Of a stretch of 64,000 nucleotides of DNA, positions 1 to 11,954 are shown in pieces. The DNA comes from Ophiura sarsii (taxonomy: Eukaryota > Echinodermata > Ophiuroidea > Amphilepidida > Ophiuridae): contig CM069446.1 in NCBI GenBank assembly GCA_035610835.1, forward strand, positions 54,030,934 through 54,094,933, read 5' to 3'. The notes beneath the pieces are model-generated. The model saw only the letters and a program-made list of their open reading frames with translations, did not search any database and was not told the origin of the DNA. The number at the start of each line of letters is the position of its first letter. Position 1 is the first letter of the stretch. Position numbers and translations under genes: made by a program.

Positions 1-900
1 ACTTGAAGTTTCTATTCTACATGAAAGGTCATCCTTAAAAAAGTCGTGTTCCAAAGTTTGAGTTGCATAGCTCTAATGGTTCTTATTTTAGACGCACAAG
101 ATGCTGTGAACTGTACCCAATGAGTAGTACACAAACTATATCGGTGGTTACCACCATTCGCGGTAATTCGACGTTATTTCATCGATTTCTCCGTAATTAT
201 ACCGATTTAGGCCGTCTAATTTCACGAAAATGTTACGAAAATGTGATCGGGTCATCTACCTTTAAATGCATTAACTTTTTACTAGAGTAAATCAAGTTAT
301 ACAGGGTGTCTCTAAAAAGGTTGTGTTTATGGAACATGTTTATATAGAGCCCCGCAGGGTTCCGCAGGACACACGAATTACATGGTTATCTATAGTGCGT
401 CCCTTTAAACAAGGATAGTAGATGATGCTTAACATTTTCTGTGAGTTTTCGAAAAGGTGCACGTGAAAATTCAATATTATATTCAAACATTGTAGTTGTA
501 GATAAACAAATCAATTGTGGAAATTAGGGGTGAAACCATTAAAGAGGTTGATAATCATAAATGCTTATCGCGCCAAAAGGCATTAAAGGGACACAATGTC
601 ATGTTGAATTTTTTCAATTTTAATCAATTAACTTCAGAATTCAAGATGAACATTACCATTATTGTTGTTTCTATATACTCAAAATCAACCCCAGCAAAAC
701 TTGATTAAAACAATGTTTTAAATATGTTGGAATACAACCCTTAACCATGTAAAATGTTGGTTGCGGCTCTACCAGTATTTTTAAATCGACGTTTTGTTAT
801 ACAAAGAGGGCTAATTTTTCTTAATCCTTATAGGTGTAAGTTCATACATGTAATACATTGTAAAGATATACAAATCCCAGTTTTTATCATATATTTTTAA
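1..900. other. No gene seen; one isolated element end
   Basis: No convincing coding sequence. ACAGGGTGTCTC at about 301-312 matches the terminal motif of the inverted-repeat element at 15692-16743, so this is probably a truncated relative. Confidence 0.4.
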
Positions 901-904
901 TTGA

Positions 905-1360
905 GGGCGCTGCCTCCACCACATCTCTTAATGCCTCTTTAATGTCGCTGCATTGAGTAATCTGTGAGTGCTAATCAACGAATATTAGCGTTATTAGCGC
1001 AAGACCGCTAATCAAGCGCTATAGCACTAACTGCGCGACTCCCAGACTTGGTTAATTGCGTCAGAGTGCCAATCAAGTGCAATTAGCGTTATTAGCGCAA
1101 GGCCGCTAATCAAGTGCAATTAGCGCTATTAGCGCTAATTGCGCGACTCCTAGACTTGGTTTATTTTAAAAATATTGCACTTTAGCGCTTACAACGCTAG
1201 GAACACAGAATAACGCGTTAATTGCGTTAACAACTAATGTGTTTTAAGCACATTTATATACTAGCACTCCAATTATCGCTAATTTACATTGATCTTACAC
1301 GTTATTTTGGTGCAATTAGCGACATTTGCAAAATTGCGCTAATGCGCTAAAAAGCCAATA
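905..1360. repeat. TTAGCGC-rich direct and inverted repeat cluster
   Basis: The words TTAGCGC and GCGCTAA recur on both strands. A unit of about 100 bases ending GCGCGACTCC(C/T)AGACTTGGTT occurs twice in direct orientation (ends near 1053 and 1160). This looks like a degenerate inverted-repeat DNA element; termini and target duplication are not clear. Confidence 0.5.
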
Positions 1361-3039
1361 TCGCACCTTCTTCATGATTCGTCACCAAAAATGCAAAGCC
1401 ATCACCCTTTTTGGAGGCGGGGCTACGGCCTTCGCCTCCTCTATGGGTAGGTTTTGACATATGGGAAAACGACATCTTACGTACGGTTTACATGCTACCA
1501 TAAATCCCGTATGTTTTACGTATATCACACTACATAAAAACAGATCCTCTCTGTTGTAGCGCATTACTATCACCAACGAGTGTTTACTGACCTTTTCAAT
1601 TAAAGCCTGTTTAACGTGTGCTTAAACAGGTTTTGTATCAAAAATACAGATATTATTGGAATTGGGCTACTTGTTGGCATTGGCTGAGGTATTTTAGGTG
1701 ACATTTGTGATGTGGTCTGGCAACACTGCATATCTGATCAAATAACAGTTATTTACACCAGGGAGGTGTCTGTTTACACAGCTGCGGGCAATTCATGGAC
1801 TGTATAGGACCAGCAATAATTAAATCTTGATTGAGTGCCTAAGATAAAGTGCTTTAAAAAGTCAACGTTTTTATTGTTTTAGGAAAGTTTAAAGGCAAAA
1901 TATGAAAAGAACGTGTCTTTATTAATATAGTTTCCCGTTTGAACGGTGGAAATCGGTTGGGGATTAATAAAGTTACTGAATTCCGATGTTAAAAGATATT
2001 GAATCAATTACGTGCAAAGGGTTTATTTTGCGACGTTATTTGTTCACGATTTTGTCCCAATGACATATTGTGTACGAATTCACTGTGTATTAAATATTCA
2101 TTGGACTGTATTCAAATATTCATTTGAATTTAAAAAGTACATGGCTTTTTTGTGTGTTAATTAACAAACAAAAAAAGTCTTTAATTAAGGCAAAGTTATA
2201 TGAACATCTGTAATATAAAAAATATGTACTTACTGTTAAAATAATGCTTACGGATGTAAACAATAACATTTTTATATACAGAACGTGCTAAGGTAAATAG
2301 AAACACGCACATTTATTGGTTGTAGACAATCTTTAACAAAGCCACTTCATTTGACGTTCCGAGTTACAAATTGAAACAATGACAATCAAAATCATATTTG
2401 TTAGACAACATTTCAACTGTTCGTGCAACCAATCTGTTTTCAACCCTTAAAAACCATAAAAACATTTATTTTCAAGTATAATGCTCATATAGATTTATAA
2501 ACTTGTCTAGAATATATTCACGCTTTATGATCAGAAATGTAAATCTGCAAGAAAATCTACTTTCTTTAAAAAAAAATATGCTTATAAGATCACATACTAT
2601 ACCTTTAAGCATATCAGAAATAAAGTACCTTTAAAGGCAAGCTACCACTTTGGGTTTGTATCCATACCCAGTTCTCTTGGGGAATTGACAAAGTTACAAT
2701 TTCTCCATTAGATTGTCAGTCACCAAGTAACAGGTTATGACCAATTTATCTGTGGTAAAATGCCAACGTGATAAACCAGCTCTAAGTTATAACATACTTG
2801 ATTCCAACAGCCTTTAATGTTTTTACTCGTCAACATTGTCCTGACTATTTATAGTATTATCAACATTAGTTAGTGATTTCCATTCATGTTATATTGATAA
2901 ATAAAACTTATGACATAACCACTCTTTGTGTTACCTATATCACACTCTGCTGTCTGTTTCTTTAAATTTATATGACCGCCTCTTTTCAGTTTTAAAGGAA
3001 TTTGTATTGTGCGGTGAGTTCAAACCACATGGCCTTATA
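1361..3039. other. No gene or repeat recognised
   Basis: AT-rich sequence with only short, unsupported reading frames. A short inverted repeat around CCTGTTTAA...TTAAACAGG at about 1605-1632 is the only structure noted. Confidence 0.4.
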
Positions 3040-3336
3040 CATGTACCAACATTGCGTCATTATCGACGACGTTGTCATGGTTTGCGGTTTTGAAGGAGAT
3101 ATAACAGATTAGCCTTTGAAGTTTGTACCATCTTTGATAAAACCACTCAAAAGCCCTTTGTGAGTGTGAGTAAATTGGTTTGACCTATGCCGAGATAAGT
3201 TTACTCCATATTCAACAAAGCCGCCCGTTCCAGGGGAAATGCATGCTGTTCAGACTGAGCCCACTCAGCCCAGTGTGTGACAATCATCGGAATTCCAGAA
3301 TCCAGTGACAAGTTTAGGCATTCGTCTTTCATCGCA

Positions 3337-3912
3337 GTAAGTAAGAATACTCTAATAGTTCTAATGAAATAAGGGTAGAAATTAAATGTCGTTACTATGT
3401 CGGGGTGTTGGGGTCTGTGTTTTGTGGATTCGATGTCATTTGAAATGAACACTTGAAATTACGCGAACGTTACTCGGCGCAACTGCAACTCTTTTCCATG
3501 GACTTTAACACTTTTCACGCGGCAGGCGATACTCCAAAAAATTACAACAAGTTTCAAACTGTCAAAATGATTGAATTTCATTATTATATTTGGAATCACC
3601 ATGAGAAATGCATTTAAAAAAGTACAAACATGCCCAGTATTTGTTCAGTATTCCTTGAGATAAAGGTGGGAAATGATTCTGAAAAATCTGCTTTGTATAA
3701 TATGATAAAACCAATAATCGCGTGGAAAGTAGCACCGCCGGTAATGAATATGAAAATAATGCTATGATAGGATCCACAGACAGGATCCATGCCAATAAAA
3801 ATAATATATGGCCAACTTGGGTATTTGTAATCTATAAGGAACCAAACCATGATTTTAATGGGATGATGGGTTTTTGTGATTTAAAAATTAAATATCTGTT
3901 TAAATCTTGCAG
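3337..3912 (+). other. Probable 5' UTR intron of BTB copy 1
   Basis: A donor-like GTAAGT begins at 3337 and a pyrimidine-containing acceptor ending TTGCAG stands at 3912, 23 bases before the ATG at 3936. The same acceptor (TTCTTGCAG) lies at the same distance from the ATG in copy 2 (ending 23536). The acceptor is well supported by this conservation; the donor is weaker, because copy 2 has a changed sequence there (GCAGTATATG). Confidence 0.45.
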
Positions 3913-3935
3913 GTCTAAAAAGTAAGCCAACCACC

Positions 3936-5388
3936 ATGGCTGAGGCTCCTGGAACGCCTGCAAGCAGCCGCGAGCTGGAGCTCTTTGGCAATATAGCTAA
4001 ACATTTCAATAACCCTGACACGAGTGATTTAACTGTAACGGTAGGTGATCAGGCCTACCATGTCCATAGATTTGTCTTATCCGCACATAGCAGTTATTTC
4101 AACATCATGTTAATGAAGCACCAGTGGAAAGAGTCTGACCAGAAGATCATTAAACTTGTGGAATCACCAGAATGTGAAGCCGTGTTTACTGACTTCCTGA
4201 AGTTCTTCTACAGTGGTAAATTGATTTGGAGTTGTGACAACGTGTGTGCCATTCATATGTTAGCTGACAAGTATGATCTGCCATTGCTGAAGGAAGATGC
4301 TGTAACTTTCATGAAGGATGTCCTGAATGGGTCGCAAGGAAAGGTTTTGCCAAGCGCAGTGGAATGGCTCCTTTATATCGAACAATGTATACCTGACTTG
4401 TTGCCAGTATGTTATGACAATATTCGGACAAACTTCAATGAAATCGTCTCTTGTAGTGATGATAAAACCACAGGAATACTGGAATCTCGACACATTAATG
4501 CCATTTTAGCAGAAAAAGGCAGTGATGTCATTGTGTCGAAAGAGTTCGAGATCTTTCAATTTGTAAGTAGGTGGGCCAAATTGAAATTCGAAAACCTCTC
4601 AGGAGCAAAGAAAGAACTCAACGCTGTCTTGAAATCGATTCGGTTTTACAATATCAATGCGAAAGGGCTTCAGGAGATCGAACAATCCCCGCTATGCAAG
4701 GCGATAGGCGAATCATTTCTCACGGACTATATACTTCCAGCATACACAGTCCACTCACAAATGCTGCATATTGTTTCAATGGATGGAAAAGAGAAGTCAT
4801 ATGGAAACGCCACTGATGGGAAACACACATGTCCATTCGATTCTGGTAATAATTGCCCACACCTGAATCCTAGATTGTATACCCAAACTCCTTACGGCTT
4901 AGGTGCTATTGATCCAAACATGTTTTTCGCTGTTGACTTGGTAGACTTAAAGATGTACGCAAAGTTGCAACTATGCCGCGAAAAAATTACTAACACTAAC
5001 ACATGGAGGTTTGAGTGTGAAGGAAGCTACCAAACTAGCCAACCATATGACTATGAGACCTTCACTCTGCGACCACCATTTAATAGTGTTGGACGTCAAT
5101 ATATACACTGCTGCTGTAGTTGCCTTTTATATGATGAATAAATGTCCGAAATATCTATATGCAATTAAGCACACAGGCACTGTAAAGTCTTTCCGGGAAT
5201 TCCACGCCGCCGAGTCTGTCTTTGACAGCGAGTCTGTCCTTGACTGCTTTTATGCTTTGTTAATACCAGCACCGCCAATTACGCTTTATTCCCCCAGACG
5301 CCCAAAAGGAATATGGGATATCAGTCAGATGTCTTGTGATGATGGACAAAAGTTGTTGTTTGGTGTTGCTGTGCATTTAAAGCACTGA
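3936..5388 (+). pseudogene. BTB-BACK protein, BTBD17-like, copy 1 (frameshifted near the 3' end)
   Basis: The ORF from the ATG at 3936 (good context, accATGG) runs 401 residues to 5141. BTB/POZ fold about residues 29-128 (TSDLTVTVGDQAYHVHRFVL, then FFYSGKL and KYDLPLL), BACK region about 135-255, then a C-terminal domain like that of BTBD17-type proteins. The last ~15 residues before the stop (cysteine-rich) do not match copy 2. Homology resumes in another frame from about 5085 (motif YLYAIKHTG) and ends at the TGA at 5388, so there is a net +1 shift near 5080-5095 relative to copy 2. This is a real lesion, a polymorphism or an assembly error. BTB-BACK proteins often act as CUL3 adaptors; that role is family knowledge, not shown here. 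The CDS has no intron but follows a probable 5' UTR intron. BTB-BACK assignment is strong; BTBD17 orthology is tentative. Confidence 0.82.
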
Positions 5389-5814
5389 GTAGACTGGTCA
5401 CAGAAAGTGCCCTCTATGTCGGCCTTTTAATATTGTGTGTGCATCGCATGCGTTAGGTTGTCAAAACAACATAACATTCGGTATTCGGTATTTGGTTCAT
5501 GCGGTATTGTTAGAGGATCGAAGGATTCCACCTAAGCGGGTGGATTCATTGAAAATGAACATCTCTTTAACAAAAATGTGGGAAAATAACTAAATATGTG
5601 ATGCAATCTGTGAAAACCCGCCACATGGTGGGATTTTTCATATTGGAGATATTTATATCATAAAAAGCTGAAATCCTATATCCCGCGATGAGACAACCTT
5701 TTCTAGGCGAGTTTATACAATTTTATTGATTTTTTAGGTTAAGTGTAATAATGTTTACATTAAATATAAGCCTTGAATAATTATATAGTGATGAATTTTC
5801 TAACATTATCTCAG

Positions 5815-6100
5815 AGATAAAAGACATATTAACATTACATCAAGTTATCACAGAAAACATACCAATCTATTCCAAGATCATAGACAAATTGTATTTTTAT
5901 TATTAGAATTTTGAATAAATATTCATTTTGCAATACAAAATAATGCGTGATGAGACTCTTTATACGTTCAAGCACGTGTAAACAATAATAGCCGTGTTCT
6001 ATATTAATAAAATATACAATATATATACATGTATGTCATTATGATAACTTAATAGAATTTGACAATAGATAGACTTTCATACGGTTAATTCTGCATGTAG
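5815..6100. repeat. Segment duplicated at 28495-28715
   Basis: Shares ordered blocks with 28.50-28.72 kb, for example TCACAGAAAACA, CACGTGTAAA or TACGTGTAAA, and AATTTGACAAT. Together with the BTB genes this indicates that the duplication extends downstream of both copies. Confidence 0.5.
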
Positions 6101-6105
6101 AGTTC

Positions 6106-7556
6106 AGACTGATTACTGATTGGCTGATTACTGCCTGGCTGACTGGTTGATTGGCTGACTGATTGGCTGAATACTGACTACTGACTGACTGATGACTGAC
6201 TGATTGACTGATTGCCCCGTGCTGGTTGCTGACTGACTGATTGCCCGGGCTGATTGCTGACTGACTGATTGCCCGGGCTGACTGCTGACTGACTTATTGC
6301 CCCGGGCTGATTGCTGACTGATTGCTCCGGGCTGATTGCCGGACTGACTGATTGCCCGGGCTGATTGCTGACTGACTGATTGCCCGGGCTGATTACTGAC
6401 TGACTGATTGCCCGGGCTGATTGCTGACTGACTGATTGCCCGGGCTGATTGCCGGACTGACTGATTGCCCCGGGCTGATTGTTGACTGATTGCCCGGGCT
6501 GATTGCCCGGGCTGATTGCTGACTGACTGATTGCACCGGGCTGATTGCTGACTGACTGAGTGCCCCGGGCTGATTGCTGATTGACTGATTGCCCGAGCTG
6601 ATTGTTGACTGATTGCCCGGGCTGATTGCCGACTGATAGATTGCCCGGGCTGATTGCTGACTGACTGATTGCCTGGGCTGATTACTGACTGACTGATTGC
6701 CCGGGCTGATTGCTGACTGACTGATTGCCCGGGCTGATTGCCGGACTGACTGATTGCCCCGGGCTGATTGTTGACTGATTGCCCGGGCTGATTGCCCGGG
6801 CTGATTGCTGACTGACTGATTGCACCGGGCTGATTGCTGACTGACTGAGTGCCCCGGGCTGATTGCTGATTGACTGATTGCCCGAGCTGATTGTTGACTG
6901 ATTGCCCGGGCTGATTGCTGACTGATAGATTGCCCGGCCTGATTGCTGACTGACTGATTGCCCCGGGCTGATTGCTGACTGACTGATTGCCCCGGGCTTG
7001 ATTACTGACTGACTGGTTGCCCGAGCTGATTGTTGACTGACTGGTTGCCCCGAGCTGATTGCTGACTGACTGGTTGCCCCGGGCTGATTACTGACTGACT
7101 GATTGCCCCGGGCTGATTGCTGACTGACTGGTTGCCCGAGCTGATTGTTGACTGACTGATTGCACCGGGCTGATTGCTGGCTGACTGGTTGCCCCGGGCT
7201 GATTGCTGACTGAATGATTGCCCCGGGCTGATTGCTGGCTGACTGGTTGCCCCGGGGTGATTGCTGACTGACTGGTTGCCCCGGGCTGATTGCTGACTGA
7301 CTGGTTGCCCCGGACTGATTGCCGGAATGTCTGATTGCCCGAGCTGATTGTTGACTGATTGCCCGGGCTGATTGCTGACTGACTGATTGCTCGGACTGAT
7401 TGCTGACTGATTGCCCGGGCTGATTGCTGACTGACTGATTGCTCGGACTGATTGCTGACTGATTGCCCGGGCTGATTGCCGGCCGGACTGACTGATTGCT
7501 CCGGGCTGATAACTGATTGCTGGCTGACTGACCGACTGATTACTGGCTAACTGATT
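6106..7556 (+). repeat. GACT/CCGG minisatellite, about 1.45 kb
   Basis: Head-to-tail array of 28-29 base units made of GCTGATTGCT, GACTGACTGATT and GCCC(C)GG blocks, about 50 units, with variants (CCGAG, CCGGAC, GCACC, GAGTG). A larger block carrying the markers GCACCGGG and GACTGAGTGCC is repeated with a shift of 289 bases (markers at 6533 and 6822), so part of the array has a higher-order period. No coding potential. Confidence 0.95.
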
Positions 7557-8689
7557 AATTTATCTTATTATGAGTCTGCCACACAATAACATGAAGAGCT
7601 GTGTTGCAAAAGGGCCTACATCCACTTCTTCCTGTTACTCATTTTGCATTATTGAATGGATGGCTATTTATATGTGGTATGTTGCTTGTATTGTTAGTGT
7701 CTCAATTGGCATGCATTGATGCACTAATCCAAGTCATGAAGACAGTCATACAATAATTTGATTAATTCAAATAAGCAAAATGAGTAACATGTAGGAGTGA
7801 TCCCTTTTGCAAAAAGCTTTTCATTATAATGTATGCAGCTCCACTTTGAAAAACACCCCTATATAAAATTGAATAACCTCACATTGTGCACTCCCTATAG
7901 GGCAGTGAGCTTGCCATAATATGGTAGACATGACCTTACACTATATACAATAACCTTGATTCAGGTATAAATATCTATCATCTGGTATTTTAGTTAGGAC
8001 TGTTTTTACCAATTTTCGAAATTTTCTCTAAACTTGTATATATTCGGCCGATTTAACTAAACCTAAGCTGAGATATTGTACTAAATACTTCAGTTCATTT
8101 AGTGATTTTATCAGATTTTGCATCCAAAAGACTGAGAATTTAAATTATGGGTATTTACGAAATGGAAAAGCTTATAATTTCTAAATGCAGCAATATTTGT
8201 CAATCAAATTGGGTATACTTGGTTATATATCTATTACCGATCACTCTTACGATGGGAAAAACATTGTCCGACATTGCTCATTTGCATATTAATGACTTGA
8301 ATAGATAATTAGCTAATTTGCATATTTAATGAGCTTATGAAACTAAATTATAGTTTAAAAGATTGGGTATCATACAGTTAGCCAGTATACCAAGTTTGAT
8401 TGCAATACACCATTCACATCTGGATTTATAACATTTACGCATATTAGACATCCGTATGGCATGCTGACAAAACGCAATATGAGAGAGAGTAGGACACAGT
8501 GAGAAAAGCAAAGTAGCAACACTGACCTCTGAACAAAGGCAATTCGCGGGCCAGTAAACACCAAACCTGAATAGCAGAGTGGGTTGCAAACACCCACTTG
8601 ATCATCCCAAAAATCAATGCGTTGGGCTTTATCGCTATAAGCAAACCAGAATAATTTAGATTTCATTAAATAATTCTTTATTAATTAGC
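7557..8689. other. No gene recognised; one dispersed segment
   Basis: The stretch at about 7645-7745 (ATTGAATGGATGGCTATT ... ATGCACTAATCC) has a relative at 41529-41610. The rest shows nothing recognisable. Confidence 0.4.
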
Positions 8690-9060
8690 TGGAATGTGAT
8701 TTTTTACCTCCAAAATCATGAAAATCACATTTTCTGGCACTTTTTTGTCTATAAGTCAAAAAATAAAAAAGATTTTCAACAAGAAAAAAAGCACTCTGGG
8801 GAATGTTATCAGGATTTTCATAAAACTAGTATGACAAAATTTGACAAAATATATTTTGAGTTATCTTTGCAGAACCTAAAATGGGTCAAAAAACGTGTTT
8901 TTTATATTGTTTTCAAAAATGGTCAATTTCATTATCATGGTTGGATTCATTCAACTCTTTTCTGCAAAAAAACTGTATACGTTTATAAAGATTAAAATGA
9001 ATATTGAAGAAGTTACGACAGTTTGACGGAGGCTGTACCTGAGAGTCCACACCTCCACTT
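8690..9060 (+). repeat. Dispersed repeat family A, copy 1
   Basis: Matches 43920-44280 in the same orientation and 46140-46340 in the opposite orientation. Shared words: AACCTAAAATGGGTCAAAAA, CATGGTTGGATTCATT and ACGGAGGCT. The core is partly self-complementary in the 43.9 kb copy, which suggests a non-autonomous DNA element. Confidence 0.6.
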
Positions 9061-9455
9061 AATGCAATATAATTTCACCATTTTTTTAATTTAACATTGT
9101 ATATAGATATTCAATCGTTAAGAAATATGTGTAAATTGTGTTTTGAATGTTACATTATTAACAAATTGAACTCTCTAAATCCTGAAAAATTCTATTTTTG
9201 GGCATTGTTACTGTGTTGGCAGGTTTTCGGCCATTTTCGGAGTATTTCAAAACACCGTAACACAAGAACGCATTGACCGATTGTCATAATTCTTTTTGGA
9301 AAATAAATCTTTCATTGCAATCTTTCATTTGACACCAATTTTGTACATGTCTCAATTATTTGAATTTTATGTGTGCTATGCCTACTATTATGTTCCTCTA
9401 TATATATGGATTTTGTTCCGAAATCAATACTCGAAATAATCATGCTCGGACAACA

Positions 9456-9690
9456 AATCCCGTAGGTGTGGGGGGGGGGGGGGGGGGGGGGGGGTACTAG
9501 AATTCTTTCTGACGGGGATGTGCCGCTGGAGCTCCAAAACCCCAACCCACTTTTTTAGGGGTTTTCCGACCTCAAAAAACGGCGAATTGGACCCACGTTT
9601 AGGAATTTTCAAGCACAAAATCATGCCCCACGTTTAGGGATTTTTTGCAAAAACGCGACCCATCCCCGTATACCTAATATTGCATAAGGA
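9456..9690. mobile_element. Poly-G element related to 55955-56255 (partial)
   Basis: A run of 25 G (9470-9494) is followed by GGTACT, GTGCCGCTGGAG, CAAAACCCC and later CCCCGTATACCT. The same order of words occurs in the complete element at 55955-56255. Terminal repeats and target duplication are not evident here. Confidence 0.5.
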
Positions 9691-11397
9691 GGATAATTTT
9701 CAGTAATCAGTGATCAGTCAGTGGTCAGTTATTAGCCAATCGGTAATCAGTCTTTTACACCTATACCGCTCTCGTGTACGTATGCACTACAGTGCAACTT
9801 ACCATAAATGCCCGTTTTAACCAACATCACTTACATGACAATAACCACAACACTTTTCTTCCAATTAAGTCAAGTTTGAAGACACATGACATCAAAGCCT
9901 CAACGCAAATTTGTATTACAACTATTTCGCTAATGAAGCTCATTTGCATATGTTATGCATATTTAATTAGCATCTAGTCCAAAACACATTTAACTTTTTA
10001 TCTAAAGATGTGTACATCATGGAAGCCTGGGAATAAGATACAATGTGCATATTCTTAATTCCGACATTTTTGTAATTGAGCAAATTAAAACATTTCTTTG
10101 TATTTTTATGAGATGACTACAAGTCTCGAATACTGTGTTTGGTAGCATGATTCTGATCATCTCCATTTGTAGCCATTTTTTAGGGTTTTTTGTCCGTATG
10201 TGTTGTGTTATCACGGACCAGTTACTGCCTTTTATCGTGGCTTTTTATCGTATTTTTTGTGGCACAAGAATCTTGAAAAGTAAGGACGTTGGTTGAAGGA
10301 AATTTTGATAAGTTGTGTATTATATTGATACCTACTGCATGAGCATATTTTTGAGGTCCAGAATTAGGCGTTACTAAGATGTTTTTGGGCCGTAACCAAG
10401 GCACGTTCTCTGTTTCACATTTAGGTATATGTGTTAGGATGTACAGTGATGCGCCCCTACGATAGTTTCTACGCATAAAGAAGTAGACCCCGAATTACAT
10501 GGAATTAAAATGTGGTTTGTGTTTGTATTTATTGTATTTCATCAATCATTTTCCTCTCATTCTTCTCACTGGCATAATATGTTGATGTTTGTTGTCATTT
10601 ATACGCTATTTATAAGGTTATTTGCCTACGTTAATGAATGCGGATAGTTATAGTCAATTATAATTCAAGCAAATCGGCTGGCGTGAGTTCATTGATACCA
10701 TGAGCTCACGTAGTCCTTTTCAGTACTTCTTCAGGCAAATGAATAAGCGGGAACCATACCAAAAGACAAGGCTATCATGTGACTAATTTTAACATAATAA
10801 TTAATGTCTAAATTCGGTTTTTCACGGACATATCGGACAGGTTTAACTTAAAAAATGAGTGCTCACCTGTTTCTTGACCCATATGCATCTATTATTCGGA
10901 TGAAATTCAATCCGGTAGCCTTACATGCTTACACAGAAAAACAAAATTACCAATGTGATTATTGTTTTTTAAGATGGCCGACGAAGATTTTGTCTGAGAC
11001 TAGTACGTATATACCACTCTCAGGATTTTGTATTAATACCACAGTTGTTTACTTGCTAGTCATAAATAAAAAGATCCAATGCGACTTTTCTGAACCACTT
11101 TTGCTAGCTCTTAGTTTCATAGCAATGTCATGAATTCCAAAGAGAACATAAAAGGACAAGTTTGAGTCTCCAAAAATGTGAGTGAGTCCATGGACGGTGG
11201 GACCAAGTGGGCCATAAAAATGATTCCCTTCCAACATTGTACTTTTACCCGATACCCAAATTATAGATTTGGTACCAATCTATCGAAACTAGAGCTTACA
11301 TCAGTTACGAAAATGAAAATACCCGGCGAAGAATCACATTTTAGCGAAAGAGTAAAAATAATGCACAGATTAAATACAAAATAAATCAATTTCAAAT
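9691..11397. other. No gene recognised
   Basis: Only short frames without support. A few direct GATCAGT/AATCAGT words occur at 9702-9755. Confidence 0.35.
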
Positions 11398-11550
11398 GAA
11401 TCTCCACATTAAATGTGCATTAAATAATCGTGATTTAGCCGACAATTTTTTTTAAAATAAGCTTATTATTATTTTTTATTATTTTTATTTTGATGAATGA
11501 AATGATGGATAATTCCAGAATCAAATGTTTAGAGACATTTTGGGAATCTC
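11398..11550 (+). repeat. Direct repeat flanking the satellite array, left copy
   Basis: About 150 bases matching 14038-14195 in the same orientation. Both carry TTAAATAATCGTGATTTAGC, GATGAATGAAATGATGGATA and CAAATGTTTAGAGACATTT. The two copies bracket the whole satellite array. Confidence 0.75.
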
Positions 11551-11582
11551 GGGTCCCAAAATGGGCCCCGGGATATCGACTT

Positions 11583-11680
11583 AGTCTAAAAAATGATGGA
11601 TACCATGATAAAATGTGTCCCGATGTGATTTTTTGGATGATTTCACATTTTGAGCTACTTATAAAGTCTGTGTACTGTAT
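11583..11680 (+). repeat. Outlying unit of the 144-148 bp satellite
   Basis: Contains ATGTGTCCCGAT, TTTCACATTTTGAGCTAC and AAAGTCTGTGTA, the core of the array that starts at 11955. The minisatellite at 11716-11940 separates it from the main array. Confidence 0.75.
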
Positions 11681-11715
11681 TCCCTTTACGAAAATGCAAT
11701 CACCAAAATGTGATT

Positions 11716-11940
11716 GCAGCAAGGTGGTACCAGGTTGCACAAGGTTGTCGCACGGTTGCGTAAGGTTGCACAAGTTTGTCACAGGTTGTCGAACGGTTGC
11801 GTAAGGTTGCACAAGTTTGTCGCAAGGTTGCACAAAGGTTGTGGATGATTGCTTCAAGGTTGCGCAACCTTCTCAGAACAACCAAACTGGTTGCGCAAGG
11901 TTGTATTTTTCCAAATTTAACCTTGCGCAAGGTTGCAGAA
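11716..11940 (+). repeat. GGTTGCG/GGTTGTCG minisatellite inside the satellite array
   Basis: About 20 imperfect repeats of 11-12 bases built on AAGGTTGCGCAA, AAGTTTGTCGC and ACGGTTGCGT. It ends with a short inverted copy (GCGCAACCTT, then CCTTGCGCAAGG). Reading frames across it on both strands are by-products of the repeat. Confidence 0.85.
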
Positions 11941-11954
11941 TTGATTGCGATTTT

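Larger units (their letters stand above)
3040..5560 (+). repeat. Segmental duplication, copy 1 (BTB gene plus flanks)
   Basis: Sequence from about 3.04 kb through the BTB gene to about 5.56 kb matches 23.01-25.16 kb in the same orientation. Shared landmarks upstream are TTAGCCTTTGAAGTTT and TAAGTTTACTCCATATTCAA; downstream is TATTGTTAGAGGAT. A weaker continuation (5815-6100 against 28495-28715, and 15066-15620 against 28757-29770) suggests the original duplicated unit was longer and later split by insertions. Confidence 0.75.

Noticed and set aside
8335..8666. Overlapping minus-strand frames of 66-98 codons
   Set aside because: Three frames overlap the same stretch, with no conserved motif or splice context.
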